Positions 48,269 to 57,163 of a stretch of 64,000 nucleotides of DNA are shown here, in pieces (the first letter of the stretch is position 1; the number at the start of each line of letters is the position of its first letter). Origin of the DNA: Litchfieldia salsa (lineage in GTDB: Bacteria > Bacillota > Bacilli > Bacillales > Bacillaceae_L); the NCBI RefSeq assembly GCF_900104555.1, contig NZ_FNJU01000006.1, positions 28,062-92,061 of the forward strand. The letters are read 5' to 3'. Made by a program: the position numbers and the translations under genes. The notes below the pieces were generated by a model. It did no database searches, was not told the origin of the DNA, and saw only the letters and a program-made list of their open reading frames with translations.

Positions 48269-48385
48269 ATCATAAATAATAGAAATTTGATAAAAATACG
48301 ATTATAATAAAAGTATCAAAGTATTTAGGGAATCTAAATATTAATTGATAATGTTTATTTATTTAATATGGAAGAGGGGATTATT

Positions 48386-50179
48386 TTGGCGACAACTACT
48401 TATGCTCAAACATGGGATTTAGATGTGTTTTTTGAAGGTGGGAGTGACTCTAAGGAATTTCATACATATTTAGTGAATATTGACAGAGAGTTGGAGAGCT
48501 TTCGTACTCTAGTTACAGATTTAAAGGTCCCACAATCAACAAAGGACAAAGAGGGTTTATCGGCAGCAATTGATGCTTTTCAAGCTGTTTCAAGAAAAAT
48601 TCGTCAGTCAGGAGCTTTTGTAAGCTGCCTTCAAGCCCAGGATATGCATGATAAGAAAGCAACAATGCTCTATGGAAAAATTATGCAGTTAAGTGCAGCC
48701 CTTCAAACGGTATTAACTGAACTTGATCAAAAATTAGTTTCAGTTAATACAGATGTATGGGAAGGATTGTTATCTGAAGAGCCATTTCAGGAACTTGCAT
48801 TTATATTAGAAGAAAGAAGAACACGAGCAGGAGAAAAATTATCACCAGAGCAGGAAACATTGATTAACTCTTTAGGGATTGATGGTTATCATGCATGGGG
48901 GCAATTGTACAATACGGTAGTGGGAAATATCAAAATACCGTTTGAAGAAAATGGAGAAGTCAAAGAACTTTCTGCTGGCCAAGCTTTTAATAAGTTTTCT
49001 AGTTCTAATAGAGAAACTAGAAAGAAAATGTTCGAAAGTTGGACGACTGCTTGGGAAGAGCAGGCGGACTATATTAGTTCAAGCTTAAATCACCTTGGTG
49101 GATTTCGCTTAAATGTCTATAAACAACGCGGATGGGAAGATATTCATAAAGAACCCCTAGATATTAATAGGATGTCAAAAAAAACGTTGGAAACAATGTG
49201 GACCGTAATCACTGAGTACAAGGCTCCGTTTGTAGAGTATCTTAACAGAAAAGCAAAAGTATTAGGTTTAGAGAAATTAAGTTGGTATGATCTTGATGCA
49301 CCAATCGGAAAAACAGAAAGTAAAGTTTCATACCAAGAAGGCTGCGAATTTATACTTGACCAGTTCAGCAAATTTGGTAAGGAGCTTACGGATTTCACAA
49401 GAACATCTTTTGAAAATCGTTGGATTGAAGCTGAAGACAGAGCTGGCAAAAGACCAGGTGGCTTTTGTACAAGTTTCCCAGAGAGTGACCAATCAAGAAT
49501 CTTTATGACTTATTCAGGAACACCTTCAAATGTCTCAACGCTTGCACATGAGTTAGGGCATGCGTTTCATCAACATGCAATGAGCGGGGTACATACACTG
49601 AATCGTAATTATGCGATGAATGTGGCTGAAACGGCTTCAACTTTTGCTGAAATGATTGTTGCAGATGCTGCTGTTAAGCATGCCAAGTCTGAGGATGAGC
49701 GTTTGGCATTACTAGAAGATAAGATTCAGCGAAGTGTTGCATTTTATATGAACATTCATGCACGCTTCATTTTTGAAACAGCATTCTATGAGGAACGTAA
49801 GAGTGGTATGGTGAGTGCAGAGCGTTTAAATGAGTTGATGGAGCAATCTCAAAAAGAAGCATATTGTGATTCTTTGGAAGAGTATCATCCACAGTTCTGG
49901 GCATCAAAAATGCATTTTTACTTAACGCAAGTACCATTCTATAATTTTCCGTACACTTTTGGATATTTATTCTCTCTTGGGATCTATGCACAAGCAATCG
50001 AAGAAGGAACAGACTACGAGGAAAAATATATTGCATTATTAAAGGATACTGCAAGTATGACAGTTGAGGAATTAGCAGCAAAACATTTAGGCGTTGATTT
50101 AACACAAAGAGATTTCTGGGAGAAAGCTGTGAAACTTTCGATAAAAGATGTAGAGGAATTCTTAGAATTAACTAAATAA
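48386..50179 (+). CDS. pepF: M3-family oligoendopeptidase (PepF-like)
   Basis: Cytoplasmic zinc metallopeptidase acting on oligopeptides, about 597 aa. The HExxH motif is in LAHELGHAFHQHAM near residue 392, with the third ligand Glu in ETASTFAEMIV about 25 residues on. TQVPFYNFPYTFGYLFSLG near 517 is the conserved substrate-binding stretch. TTG 48386 is 5 bases after GAGGGGA; an ATG at 48368 lies within the binding site and adds six residues. It stands alone between terminator and repeats. Confidence 0.93.
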   Translation: MATTTYAQTWDLDVFFEGGSDSKEFHTYLVNIDRELESFRTLVTDLKVPQSTKDKEGLSAAIDAFQAVSRKIRQSGAFVSCLQAQDMHDKKATMLYGKIMQLSAALQTVLTELDQKLVSVNTDVWEGLLSEEPFQELAFILEERRTRAGEKLSPEQETLINSLGIDGYHAWGQLYNTVVGNIKIPFEENGEVKELSAGQAFNKFSSSNRETRKKMFESWTTAWEEQADYISSSLNHLGGFRLNVYKQRGWEDIHKEPLDINRMSKKTLETMWTVITEYKAPFVEYLNRKAKVLGLEKLSWYDLDAPIGKTESKVSYQEGCEFILDQFSKFGKELTDFTRTSFENRWIEAEDRAGKRPGGFCTSFPESDQSRIFMTYSGTPSNVSTLAHELGHAFHQHAMSGVHTLNRNYAMNVAETASTFAEMIVADAAVKHAKSEDERLALLEDKIQRSVAFYMNIHARFIFETAFYEERKSGMVSAERLNELMEQSQKEAYCDSLEEYHPQFWASKMHFYLTQVPFYNFPYTFGYLFSLGIYAQAIEEGTDYEEKYIALLKDTASMTVEELAAKHLGVDLTQRDFWEKAVKLSIKDVEEFLELTK

Positions 50180-50256
50180 ATAAGTAAAGGGGATTTGACT
50201 ATGTCAGTCCCTTTTGCTATTGGATTAGAGGAAAGTATAAAATTTGAACCCAGTTT

Positions 50257-50496
50257 TGGTGTCTAGCTCCAGCGCCTAGCCCCTCGGGGTCATAAGTCGA
50301 ATCACTACGGAAAACAAGATTTCCTACGTGCTTCGACTTATGCCTGTCGGGGCTGAGCAAGGCGCTTCCGCTTTTCTTGGTGTCTAGCTCCAGCGCCTAG
50401 CCCCTCGGGGTCATAAGTCGAATCACTACGGAAACAAGATTTCCTACGTGCTTCGACTTATGCCTGTCGGGGCTGAGCAAGGCGCTTGCGCTTTTC
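50257..50496. repeat. Two tandem copies of a ~120-base palindromic repeat (family C)
   Basis: Copy 1 at 50257-50376 and copy 2 at 50377-50496 differ by one deleted A and one C/G change. Each begins TTGGTGTCTAGCTCCAGCGCC and ends GGGGCTGAGCAAGGCGCTT, and folds into a long hairpin: GCGCCTAGCCCC with GGGGCTGAGCAAGGCGC, and CATAAGTCGAA with TTCGACTTATG. Shorter relics are at 5146, 20195 and 24353. This repeat type is common between genes in Bacillaceae. No ORF. Confidence 0.85.
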
Positions 50497-50549
50497 TTAT
50501 TAATTTCCAATAATAATAGTTAAACTTCATATAATAATAATATGGCAAG

Positions 50550-50558
50550 TGTTATAAT
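50550..50558 (+). promoter_or_regulatory. Extended -10 promoter element of psd
   Basis: TGTTATAAT with the perfect -10 at 50553-50558; no clear -35. Confidence 0.5.
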
Positions 50559-50608
50559 ATCTGTCATGGATATGGGTCCAATATTCTTTGTTTTTAGGAG
50601 GAAGTCAT

Positions 50609-51385
50609 TTGATACAATGGTTTTACCGTTTTTTCATAGAATTAACAAACCACAGGTTGTCTTCATTTGTACTAAGAAAATTCTCACACTCAAAAATGAG
50701 CAAGAGGCTGATTCCAAGTTATCTTAAAGTATATGACATCTCATTGGATGATGTGAAGGAAGAGGTTCATAGCTTTCAAAGCTTACATGAATTTTTTATT
50801 CGGGAGCTGAAGGCTGAATCAAGAAAAATCGATGATCTTGCAAGTGTTGTTAGCCCAGTAGATGCAGTAATTGAGGAAATAGGGACGATTCTATCATCAA
50901 AAGAAATTATTGTGAAAGGAAAAAGTTATTCCATAGAGGAAATGCTTGGTTCAGAGGTAGCACTTGCTAAATACTTAAATGGGAGCTTTATGATTTTGTA
51001 CCTTAGTCCAAGTCACTATCATCGAATTCATAGTCCTGTATCCGGTCAGATTACCAAACAATGGACGTTAGGGAAGAAATCCTATCCTGTTAATCGATTA
51101 GGATTAAAATACGGGAAAGAGACACTCTCTAAAAACTTTCGTAGAATAACTGAAATTAATTCTTCAGGGAAGCATATAGCGATGGTAAAGGTTGGTGCAA
51201 TGTTTGTAAATAGTATAGAAATGACCCATAAGGGAGATAAGGTGGAAAAAGGTAAAGAAATTGCCTATTTTACCTTCGGTTCCACAGTGATCTTGCTATT
51301 CGAAAACGAAACATTTGAGATTGATAAGAGAATTACTACTCCTTACCATATTAAAGTAGGAGAGAAGCTAGGAGAGATTAAGTAA
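50609..51385 (+). CDS. psd: Phosphatidylserine decarboxylase
   Basis: Makes phosphatidylethanolamine at the membrane. 258 aa from TTG 50609, 6 bases after AGGAGGA. Motifs: FHEFFIREL-type LHEFFIRELKAESR near residue 55, SPVDAVIEEIG near 80, HYHRIHSPVSG near 140, VGAMFVNSIEM near 195, and the self-cleavage site FGST near 230, where the Ser becomes the pyruvoyl group (LGST in most homologues). In B. subtilis psd lies elsewhere, next to pssA; here it stands alone before sda. Confidence 0.94.
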   Translation: MIQWFYRFFIELTNHRLSSFVLRKFSHSKMSKRLIPSYLKVYDISLDDVKEEVHSFQSLHEFFIRELKAESRKIDDLASVVSPVDAVIEEIGTILSSKEIIVKGKSYSIEEMLGSEVALAKYLNGSFMILYLSPSHYHRIHSPVSGQITKQWTLGKKSYPVNRLGLKYGKETLSKNFRRITEINSSGKHIAMVKVGAMFVNSIEMTHKGDKVEKGKEIAYFTFGSTVILLFENETFEIDKRITTPYHIKVGEKLGEIK

Positions 51386-51386
51386 G

Positions 51387-51408
51387 AAAAAAAGAGCCTA
51401 GAAGGCTC
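51387..51408 (-). terminator. Terminator of sda
   Basis: GAGCCT (51394-51399) pairs with AGGCTC (51403-51408); on the minus strand the stem is followed by seven T. Confidence 0.75.
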
Positions 51409-51420
51409 ACATGATTTAAT

Positions 51421-51582
51421 TTAAGAAGTCGCTTTTATTCTATGTACTAAAGATCTGCGCTTGATCTCACTTTCGATTAGGAAGATGAAATCTGGACTTA
51501 ACCTAAGTTCAGTTGCTTTAAAGTAAGATTCAATGAGTAGTTCATCAGATAGTTTTCTCATAATTGAATGCCAGTTTGGCAA
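51421..51582 (-). CDS. sda: Sporulation initiation checkpoint protein Sda
   Basis: Inhibits the KinA phosphorelay kinase when replication is active or DNA damaged. The core peptide [20 protein letters not shown] then [15 protein letters not shown] (46 aa, helical hairpin) matches B. subtilis Sda closely. The TTG at 51582 is chosen because AGGAGGTG lies 2-4 bases upstream, giving 53 aa; the internal ATG at 51561 gives the 46-aa form but has no site of its own. Several DnaA boxes lie upstream. Confidence 0.93.
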   Translation of the reverse strand: MPNWHSIMRKLSDELLIESYFKATELRLSPDFIFLIESEIKRRSLVHRIKATS

Positions 51583-51704
51583 TTCACCTCCTAGAAATTT
51601 AAGGGGTAACAGTTCTATTCTCGTAATAACGTCATATATTATTAAGTTATCTCTTGTTGGTAGTATTACTCTAACATGAATTTATAAGCAGAACAACCGT
51701 TCTC

Positions 51705-51803
51705 TTATCCACAGAATTTGGTGGATAACCTGTGGGTAGGCTGTTTATAAAAGCGGAAAATATAGGTAATTCACTATGTATAATGTGTATAAACTTATCC
51801 ACA
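51705..51803. promoter_or_regulatory. DnaA-box cluster between sda and yqeG
   Basis: Perfect TTATCCACA at 51705-51713 and 51795-51803, a perfect reverse-strand box (TGTGTATAA, 51784-51792) and a one-mismatch reverse box (GGTGGATAA, 51720-51728). DnaA binding upstream of sda is known in B. subtilis and links sda expression to replication initiation. The cluster also lies upstream of the yqeG promoter. Confidence 0.85.
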
Positions 51804-51891
51804 ACTGTAGAAAATAACTGACTTTTGTCGAAAAGTTTTTTATTTCTGAATTATAAAATAGCGAATTTTGCTGAAAAATACTAATTTAGCT

Positions 51892-51919
51892 TTGACACTG
51901 ATAGAAATTTCGTTATGAT
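51892..51919 (+). promoter_or_regulatory. Sigma-A promoter of the yqeG operon
   Basis: TTGACA at 51892-51897, 16-base spacer, TATGAT at 51914-51919, about 90 bases from the last DnaA box. Confidence 0.8.
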
Positions 51920-51985
51920 GAAATATGGTATTTTAAAAATCATGTGTTCGAGATAACATCAAATTTAAACTCGAGGTGTACATAA

Positions 51986-52501
51986 GTGTTAAAAACTTTC
52001 TTACCAAATCAACATGTTAAAAGTGTATTCGATATTTCTCCAAAGGATTTAGTAGAGCGTGGAGTAAAAGGGATTATAACTGACTTGGATAATACGTTAG
52101 TTGAATGGGATCGTCCAAGTGCAACGCCGAAACTTATCGAATGGTTTAAACAAATGCAAGATCATGGGATTATGATTACAATTGTGTCGAATAATAATGA
52201 ACAAAGAGTAAAAGACTTTTCAGAACCCCTTCAAACTCCATTCATTTTTAAAGCAAGAAAACCTATGGGAATGGCATTTCGTCGGGCTATTAAAGAAATG
52301 AAGTTGAAAAGTGAAGAAGTGGTCGTTATTGGTGATCAACTTCTTACTGACGTATTAGGTGGAAATAGAAGTGGACTTCATACAATTTTAGTTGTTCCTG
52401 TTGCACAAACTGATGGGTTCTTTACTAGGATTAATAGAAGAATTGAAAGACAAATTCTAACATGGTTGAAGAATAAAGGTATGATTTACTGGGAGGAATA
52501 A
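51986..52501 (+). CDS. yqeG: YqeG-family HAD phosphatase
   Basis: 171 aa, HAD superfamily subclass IIIA. Motif I GIITDLDNTLVEWD near residue 25 (nucleophile Asp), motif II IVSNNNEQ, motif III KPMGMAFRRAIKEM and motif IV VVIGDQLLTDVLGGN. GTG start 7 bases after GAGGTG. First gene of the conserved yqeG-yqeH-aroE-yqeI-nadD-yqeK-rsfS-yqeM operon. Related enzymes act on phosphatidylglycerophosphate in other lineages, but the Bacillus substrate is not settled. Confidence 0.93.
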   Translation: MLKTFLPNQHVKSVFDISPKDLVERGVKGIITDLDNTLVEWDRPSATPKLIEWFKQMQDHGIMITIVSNNNEQRVKDFSEPLQTPFIFKARKPMGMAFRRAIKEMKLKSEEVVVIGDQLLTDVLGGNRSGLHTILVVPVAQTDGFFTRINRRIERQILTWLKNKGMIYWEE

Positions 52502-52505
52502 TGTA

Positions 52506-53609
52506 GTGGAAGAAAGCATTGCTTGTATAGGCTGTGGAGTAACAATTCAAACAGAAGATAAAGAAGGATTAGGGTATGCTCCTCTATCATCACTCGAAAA
52601 AGAGTCAGTAATATGTCAACGTTGCTTTAGATTAAAGCATTATAATGAAGTTCAGGATGTTTCACTTACTGATGATGACTTTCTAAAAATTCTTAATGGT
52701 ATTGGACAAACGAATGGATTGATTGTGAAAATCGTTGATATATTTGATTTCAATGGAAGCTGGTTACCTGGATTACATCGATTTGTAGGCAAAAAGAATA
52801 TACTTCTAGTAGGTAATAAGGTTGACCTCCTACCGAAATCGGTTAAACATAAAAAACTTATTACTTGGATGAAACAATCTGCTAAAGATCTAGGATTAAA
52901 CCCTGTAGATGTGTTTCTAATAAGCGCGCATAAAGGAATAGGAATACCAGAGGTTGCAGAAGCCATTGACCATTACCGTGAAGGCAAGGACGTTTATGTT
53001 GTTGGTTGTACGAATGTAGGGAAATCCACTTTTATTAATCGTTTAATTAAAGACTTCAGTGGAGAAGATGATGTTATTACCACTTCTCATTTCCCTGGGA
53101 CAACTCTTGATATGATTGATATCCCCTTAGATGACGATGCCTCATTATTTGATACACCAGGAATTATTAATCATCACCAAATGGCGCATTATGTGGATAA
53201 AAAAGAGTTGAAAGTTATTACTCCTAAAAAGGAAATTAAACCGAAAGTCTTTCAACTTAATGAAGGACAGACTTTATTCTTTGGAGGTCTAGCGAGATTT
53301 GATTTCGTAACAGGGGGAAGACAATCTTTCGTTTGCCATCTCTCAAATGAACTTAATATCCATCGGACAAAACTAGAAAATGCTGATGAACTTTATCAAA
53401 AACAAAAAGGGGACCTATTACAACCTCCAGGGCCAAAAGATGCTGAAAGCTTTCCTGAACTGGTCTCACATGAATTTTCAATCAAAGAAGCTAAAACGGA
53501 TATCGTCTTTTCAGGTCTTGGTTGGGTAACGGTCAATGAGCCAAATGTGAAAATCGTTGCACATGTTCCAAAGGGTGTTGGAGTCTTAATAAGACCTTCA
53601 TTAATATAG
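52506..53609 (+). CDS. yqeH: Ribosome biogenesis GTPase YqeH
   Basis: Circularly permuted GTPase required for 30S subunit assembly, 367 aa. An N-terminal zinc finger (CIGCGV ... CQRCFRLKHYNEV) is followed by motifs in permuted order: G4 LVGNKVDLLP near residue 100, G5 SAHKGIG, then G1 VGCTNVGKSTFI near 162 and G3 FDTPGI near 215. GTG start just behind yqeG. Belongs to the same operon. Confidence 0.96.
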   Translation: MEESIACIGCGVTIQTEDKEGLGYAPLSSLEKESVICQRCFRLKHYNEVQDVSLTDDDFLKILNGIGQTNGLIVKIVDIFDFNGSWLPGLHRFVGKKNILLVGNKVDLLPKSVKHKKLITWMKQSAKDLGLNPVDVFLISAHKGIGIPEVAEAIDHYREGKDVYVVGCTNVGKSTFINRLIKDFSGEDDVITTSHFPGTTLDMIDIPLDDDASLFDTPGIINHHQMAHYVDKKELKVITPKKEIKPKVFQLNEGQTLFFGGLARFDFVTGGRQSFVCHLSNELNIHRTKLENADELYQKQKGDLLQPPGPKDAESFPELVSHEFSIKEAKTDIVFSGLGWVTVNEPNVKIVAHVPKGVGVLIRPSLI

Positions 53610-53679
53610 AAGAGTAAGCAAATGTTTATTTAAATGGGGAAAATTTTTTCTAGAGATTATAGATATGTGGGTGAGGATA

Positions 53680-54519
53680 TTGGAAAAGATTTATGGGGTA
53701 ATAGGTAGTCCAATTGCACATTCGATGTCACCAGAGATGCACAATGATTTATTTCAGTATTATAAATTAAATGCAAGATACCATGCTTTCCATGTAGAGC
53801 AGGAAAACTTAAAAGACGCGATTAAAGGATTTAAGGCCATTGGGATATCTGGCTTTAATGTTACCATTCCACATAAGGTAGCAATCCTTGAATTACTAGA
53901 TGAGGTAGAGGAAGTTGCCGCAAATATCGGTGCGGTTAACACAGTGGTAAATGACAAAGGCAAACTTGTCGGATATAATACAGATGGTCAAGGATTTATC
54001 ACTTCGATTAAAACGAAAGTAAAAAAAGAACTTGCTGATTGTCGGGTACTTCTTATAGGTGCCGGAGGGGCGGCGAGAGCAATCTTTATTTCACTAGCCT
54101 CTGTTGGAGTAAGCAATATTGATATTGTAAATAGAACTGCAAAGAAAGCTGAAGAAATAATAACATCTTGCAATTATACGACGGTTTCTTCTTTCTATAC
54201 ATTAAGTGAAGCTAAATATGATTTAGAGAAATATGATATCATCATAAATACAACTTCTATAGGAATGCATCCCAATATAGATGAAACACCTATTTCTATT
54301 ACCCAATTATCAAAGGAATCAGTTGTTAGTGATATCATTTATAATCCTTTAAAAACATCGTTTTTAAAGGAAGCAGAAAAAAAAGGTGCCATCATTGATA
54401 ATGGAATCGGAATGTTTGTTTTCCAAGGTGCATTAGCATTTGAAAAATGGACAGGCATTTTTCCTGACCCATTAAGAATGGAAAAAGTAGTAAGAACAAG
54501 ACTAGGAGGAACAACATAA
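53680..54519 (+). CDS. aroE: Shikimate dehydrogenase
   Basis: NADP-dependent reduction of 3-dehydroshikimate in aromatic amino acid synthesis, 279 aa. The TTG at 53680 is chosen because GGGTGAGG precedes it and the product begins EKIYGVIGSPIAHSMSPEMHN as in the family; the frame extends to 53665. Other motifs: NVTIPHKVAI (catalytic Lys), GAVNTVVN, NTDGQGF, and the nucleotide loop LIGAGGAARAIFISL near 128. Confidence 0.95.
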   Translation: MEKIYGVIGSPIAHSMSPEMHNDLFQYYKLNARYHAFHVEQENLKDAIKGFKAIGISGFNVTIPHKVAILELLDEVEEVAANIGAVNTVVNDKGKLVGYNTDGQGFITSIKTKVKKELADCRVLLIGAGGAARAIFISLASVGVSNIDIVNRTAKKAEEIITSCNYTTVSSFYTLSEAKYDLEKYDIIINTTSIGMHPNIDETPISITQLSKESVVSDIIYNPLKTSFLKEAEKKGAIIDNGIGMFVFQGALAFEKWTGIFPDPLRMEKVVRTRLGGTT

Positions 54520-54520
54520 T

Positions 54521-54823
54521 ATGTTAACTGGGAAGCAAAAACGATATTTGCGTAGTAAAGCACATCATTTAGATCCGATTTTTCAAGTGGGAAAAGGCGG
54601 GGTTAATGAAAATATGATTAAACAAATTGATGATGTTCTAGAAGCTCGTGAATTAATTAAAGTGAGTGTGCTACAAAACTGTGAAGAAGATCGTGATACT
54701 GTAGCAGAAAGTCTAACTAAGGGTGCAAAAGCAGAGCTCGTTCAAGTAATTGGAAACACAATTGTCTTATATAAGGAATCAAAAGAAAACAAGCAATTAG
54801 AACTTCCAAAAGCAAGAGATTAA
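54521..54823 (+). CDS. yqeI: YhbY-family RNA-binding (CRM domain) protein YqeI
   Basis: 100 aa CRM domain: [31 protein letters not shown] contains the conserved GKGG loop, then [11 protein letters not shown] and [14 protein letters not shown]. Family members associate with pre-50S ribosomes. AGGAGG overlaps the aroE end. Fits the ribosome-assembly theme of the operon. Confidence 0.94.
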   Translation: MLTGKQKRYLRSKAHHLDPIFQVGKGGVNENMIKQIDDVLEARELIKVSVLQNCEEDRDTVAESLTKGAKAELVQVIGNTIVLYKESKENKQLELPKARD

Positions 54824-54852
54824 AGAAGACGAATAATATAGGGGGATTATCA

Positions 54853-55425
54853 TTGAAGCATATTGGGATTATAGGAGGTACCTTTGACCCGATCCATAAT
54901 GGCCATTTGTTAATCGCAAATGAAGTATTATGTGAATTAAGCTTAGATGAAGTTTGGTTTATGCCTAATCACATTCCCCCTCATAAGGTTGGCAAGCATT
55001 TAACTGATAGTATACATAGAGCCAAAATGATCTCTTTAGCAATTGAAGATCATCCAGCCTTCTTTTTACAGAACATTGAATTAGAAAGAGATGGACGGTC
55101 ATTTACATATGATACAATTAGTTTACTAAAAGAGGAAAATACAGATACAACCTTCTATTTTATCATTGGTGGTGATATGGTTGAGTATTTACCAAATTGG
55201 TATAAGATTGAGGAATTATCGAAGCTTGTTACCTTTGTTGGGGTAAAACGTCCTGGTTTTTCACTTTACAGTCCTTACAATGTGCATGAGGTAGAGATTC
55301 CACAATTTGATGTTTCTTCATCAATGCTTAGAGATAGACTCTTAAAAAATAGATCTACAAAGTATTTACTTCCTGATCTTGTTAGAGACTATATAGAGGA
55401 GAACCAATTATATGGACAGAAGTGA
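54853..55425 (+). CDS. nadD: Nicotinate-nucleotide adenylyltransferase
   Basis: Forms deamido-NAD from NaMN and ATP. 190 aa starting at TTG after [25 protein letters not shown] carries the HxGH nucleotidyltransferase motif, [10 protein letters not shown] near residue 37 and the C-terminal [10 protein letters not shown] (SxxxxR-type motif) complete the active site. It overlaps yqeK by 14 bases. Confidence 0.96.
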   Translation: MKHIGIIGGTFDPIHNGHLLIANEVLCELSLDEVWFMPNHIPPHKVGKHLTDSIHRAKMISLAIEDHPAFFLQNIELERDGRSFTYDTISLLKEENTDTTFYFIIGGDMVEYLPNWYKIEELSKLVTFVGVKRPGFSLYSPYNVHEVEIPQFDVSSSMLRDRLLKNRSTKYLLPDLVRDYIEENQLYGQK

Positions 55426-55984
55426 TGCGTTAGCGATTGTTAAGAAGCAACTGACAGATCATAGATATCAACATACGATTGGTGTGATGAATACAGCAAT
55501 CGAACTAGCGGAAAAATATCAAGGTGATGTAAAAAAGTCAGAACTTGCGGCAATCTTTCATGATTATGCAAAATTCAGGCCTAAGGAAGAAATGAAGCAA
55601 ATTATCATAGAACAAAAGATGCCATCTGAACTTTTAACATTTAATAGTGAATTATGGCATGCGCCTGTAGGGGCATATCTAGTTGAAACAGAAGTAGGCA
55701 TAAAAGATGAAGAGGTTTTAAATGCCATTAAATATCATACTTCTGGTAGAATAAAGATGACCAAGTTAGAACGAATTATTTATCTAGCCGATTATATTGA
55801 GCCAAACCGTCATTTTCCTGGTGTGGAAGAGGTAAGAGAAATAGCACAAACAGACCTGAATGCGGCTCTTATACAGTCTATCCGAAATACAATTCTTTTC
55901 TTAGTAAAAAAGAACCAACCGATCTTTCCAGAAACATTTTTGACTTATAACTCGTTACTTATTGAACAAGGAGGAATTAATTGA
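55412..55984 (+). CDS. yqeK: HD-domain Ap4A hydrolase YqeK
   Basis: 190 aa HD phosphohydrolase with metal ligands in [17 protein letters not shown], the HD pair in [12 protein letters not shown] near residue 48, HAPVGAYL near 82 and IKYHTSGR near 105. YqeK enzymes cleave diadenosine tetraphosphate symmetrically. ATG 55412 lies inside the nadD end with GAGGAGAA upstream. The rsfS gene begins one base after its stop. Confidence 0.94.
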   Translation: MDRSDALAIVKKQLTDHRYQHTIGVMNTAIELAEKYQGDVKKSELAAIFHDYAKFRPKEEMKQIIIEQKMPSELLTFNSELWHAPVGAYLVETEVGIKDEEVLNAIKYHTSGRIKMTKLERIIYLADYIEPNRHFPGVEEVREIAQTDLNAALIQSIRNTILFLVKKNQPIFPETFLTYNSLLIEQGGIN

Positions 55985-56341
55985 ATGGATGAAAAAACGA
56001 TATTAACAACAGCGGTGAAAGCAGCGGATGACAAGCGAGCAGAAAATATTATAGCACTTAATATGAAGGGGATCTCTCTTGTTGCAGATTACTTCTTAAT
56101 ATGTCACGGAAGTAATGAAAAGCAGGTTCAAGCGATTGCAAGGGAAATTAAGGACAAGGCTGAAGAGCTTGGCATTAATGTGAAACGCCTTGAGGGCTTT
56201 GATGAAGCTCGTTGGATCTTAATTGATATGGGATATGTTGTCGCTCACGTCTTCCATAAGGATGAAAGATTATATTATAACTTAGAACGTCTATGGGGAG
56301 ATGCACCAAGCGAGGATATCTTGAGTGAATTGAACCAATGA
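55985..56341 (+). CDS. rsfS: Ribosome silencing factor RsfS
   Basis: 118 aa. Binds protein L14 of the 50S subunit and blocks subunit joining when nutrients are short. Family core: AVKAADDKRAENIIALNMKG, DYFLICHGSNEKQVQAIARE, EGFDEARWILIDMGYVVAHVF and EDILSELNQ. AAGGAGG lies 12 bases upstream. The yqeM start overlaps its stop (ATGA). Confidence 0.96.
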   Translation: MDEKTILTTAVKAADDKRAENIIALNMKGISLVADYFLICHGSNEKQVQAIAREIKDKAEELGINVKRLEGFDEARWILIDMGYVVAHVFHKDERLYYNLERLWGDAPSEDILSELNQ

Positions 56342-57087
56342 GTTATGAGAGGTTTGCCTATCTCTATGACAGATTAATGGAAGATGTACCATATGAGAAA
56401 TGGCTTGATTTTCTACAAAAGAAAATAGAACAATATAGCCATCGTAAAATGGACATAATTCTAGATCTTGCCTGTGGGACAGGGGAAATCTCTGTTCCTT
56501 TATCACAACTAGGGTTTCAAGTCGTAGCCATTGACCTTTCAGATGATATGCTTTCAGTTGCAAATGAAAAAGCTGCTGAGGCAAATCAACAAATTATGTT
56601 TTATCAACAAAATATGACTGAGCTTGAAGGGTTACCACAGTTTGATGTTATTGTTATTTTTTGCGATTCATTGAATTACTTATCAACGAGTGAGGAAGTC
56701 ATTAAAACATTTCAACATGTTAAAAAGTATTTAAAGGAAGATGGACTATTTTTATTTGACGTTCATTCTATATATAAAATGAATCATCTTTTTTTGAACC
56801 AAACGTATGTTGGAACTGAAGATGATGTGAGTTTTATTTGGAACTGTTTCCCGGGTTCAGCAGAACATAGTGTTGAACACGAGCTCTCATTTTTTGTACT
56901 TGATGAAGAAACATCGATGTATGAACGGTTTGATGAAGTCCATTATCAACGAACTTTTCCAATTGAAGAGTATGAGAAATGGTTAACTGATCTAGGGTTT
57001 GAAGTACTTGAGATAAATGGTGACTTTGATCAACATGTTACGAATGAATCTGAACGGATTTTCTATACTGCAAAAAAAGGGAGTTAA
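56338..57087 (+). CDS. yqeM: Class I SAM-dependent methyltransferase YqeM
   Basis: 249 aa with SAM motif I ILDLACGTGEISVPLSQLG near residue 40, AIDLSDDML near 65 and FDVIVIFCDSLNYL near 102. Substrate unknown. It begins inside the rsfS stop codon and closes the yqeG operon. Confidence 0.92.
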   Translation: MSYERFAYLYDRLMEDVPYEKWLDFLQKKIEQYSHRKMDIILDLACGTGEISVPLSQLGFQVVAIDLSDDMLSVANEKAAEANQQIMFYQQNMTELEGLPQFDVIVIFCDSLNYLSTSEEVIKTFQHVKKYLKEDGLFLFDVHSIYKMNHLFLNQTYVGTEDDVSFIWNCFPGSAEHSVEHELSFFVLDEETSMYERFDEVHYQRTFPIEEYEKWLTDLGFEVLEINGDFDQHVTNESERIFYTAKKGS

Positions 57088-57103
57088 ATAACTCCCTTTT
57101 TTT
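57072..57103. terminator. Terminator between yqeM and comER
   Basis: A symmetrical hairpin (GGGAGTT with AACTCCC) between seven A and seven T overlaps the yqeM stop and serves both convergent genes. Confidence 0.92.
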
Positions 57104-57163
57104 ATTTATTTTTATTTTAAATTAGCAGGAAATTAAAGATTGATGGAGAAAATAGATAGTATC

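Noticed and set aside
50542..50727. 61-aa ORF overlapping the start of psd
   Set aside because: Lies in another frame over the psd promoter and N-terminus and has no ribosome site.
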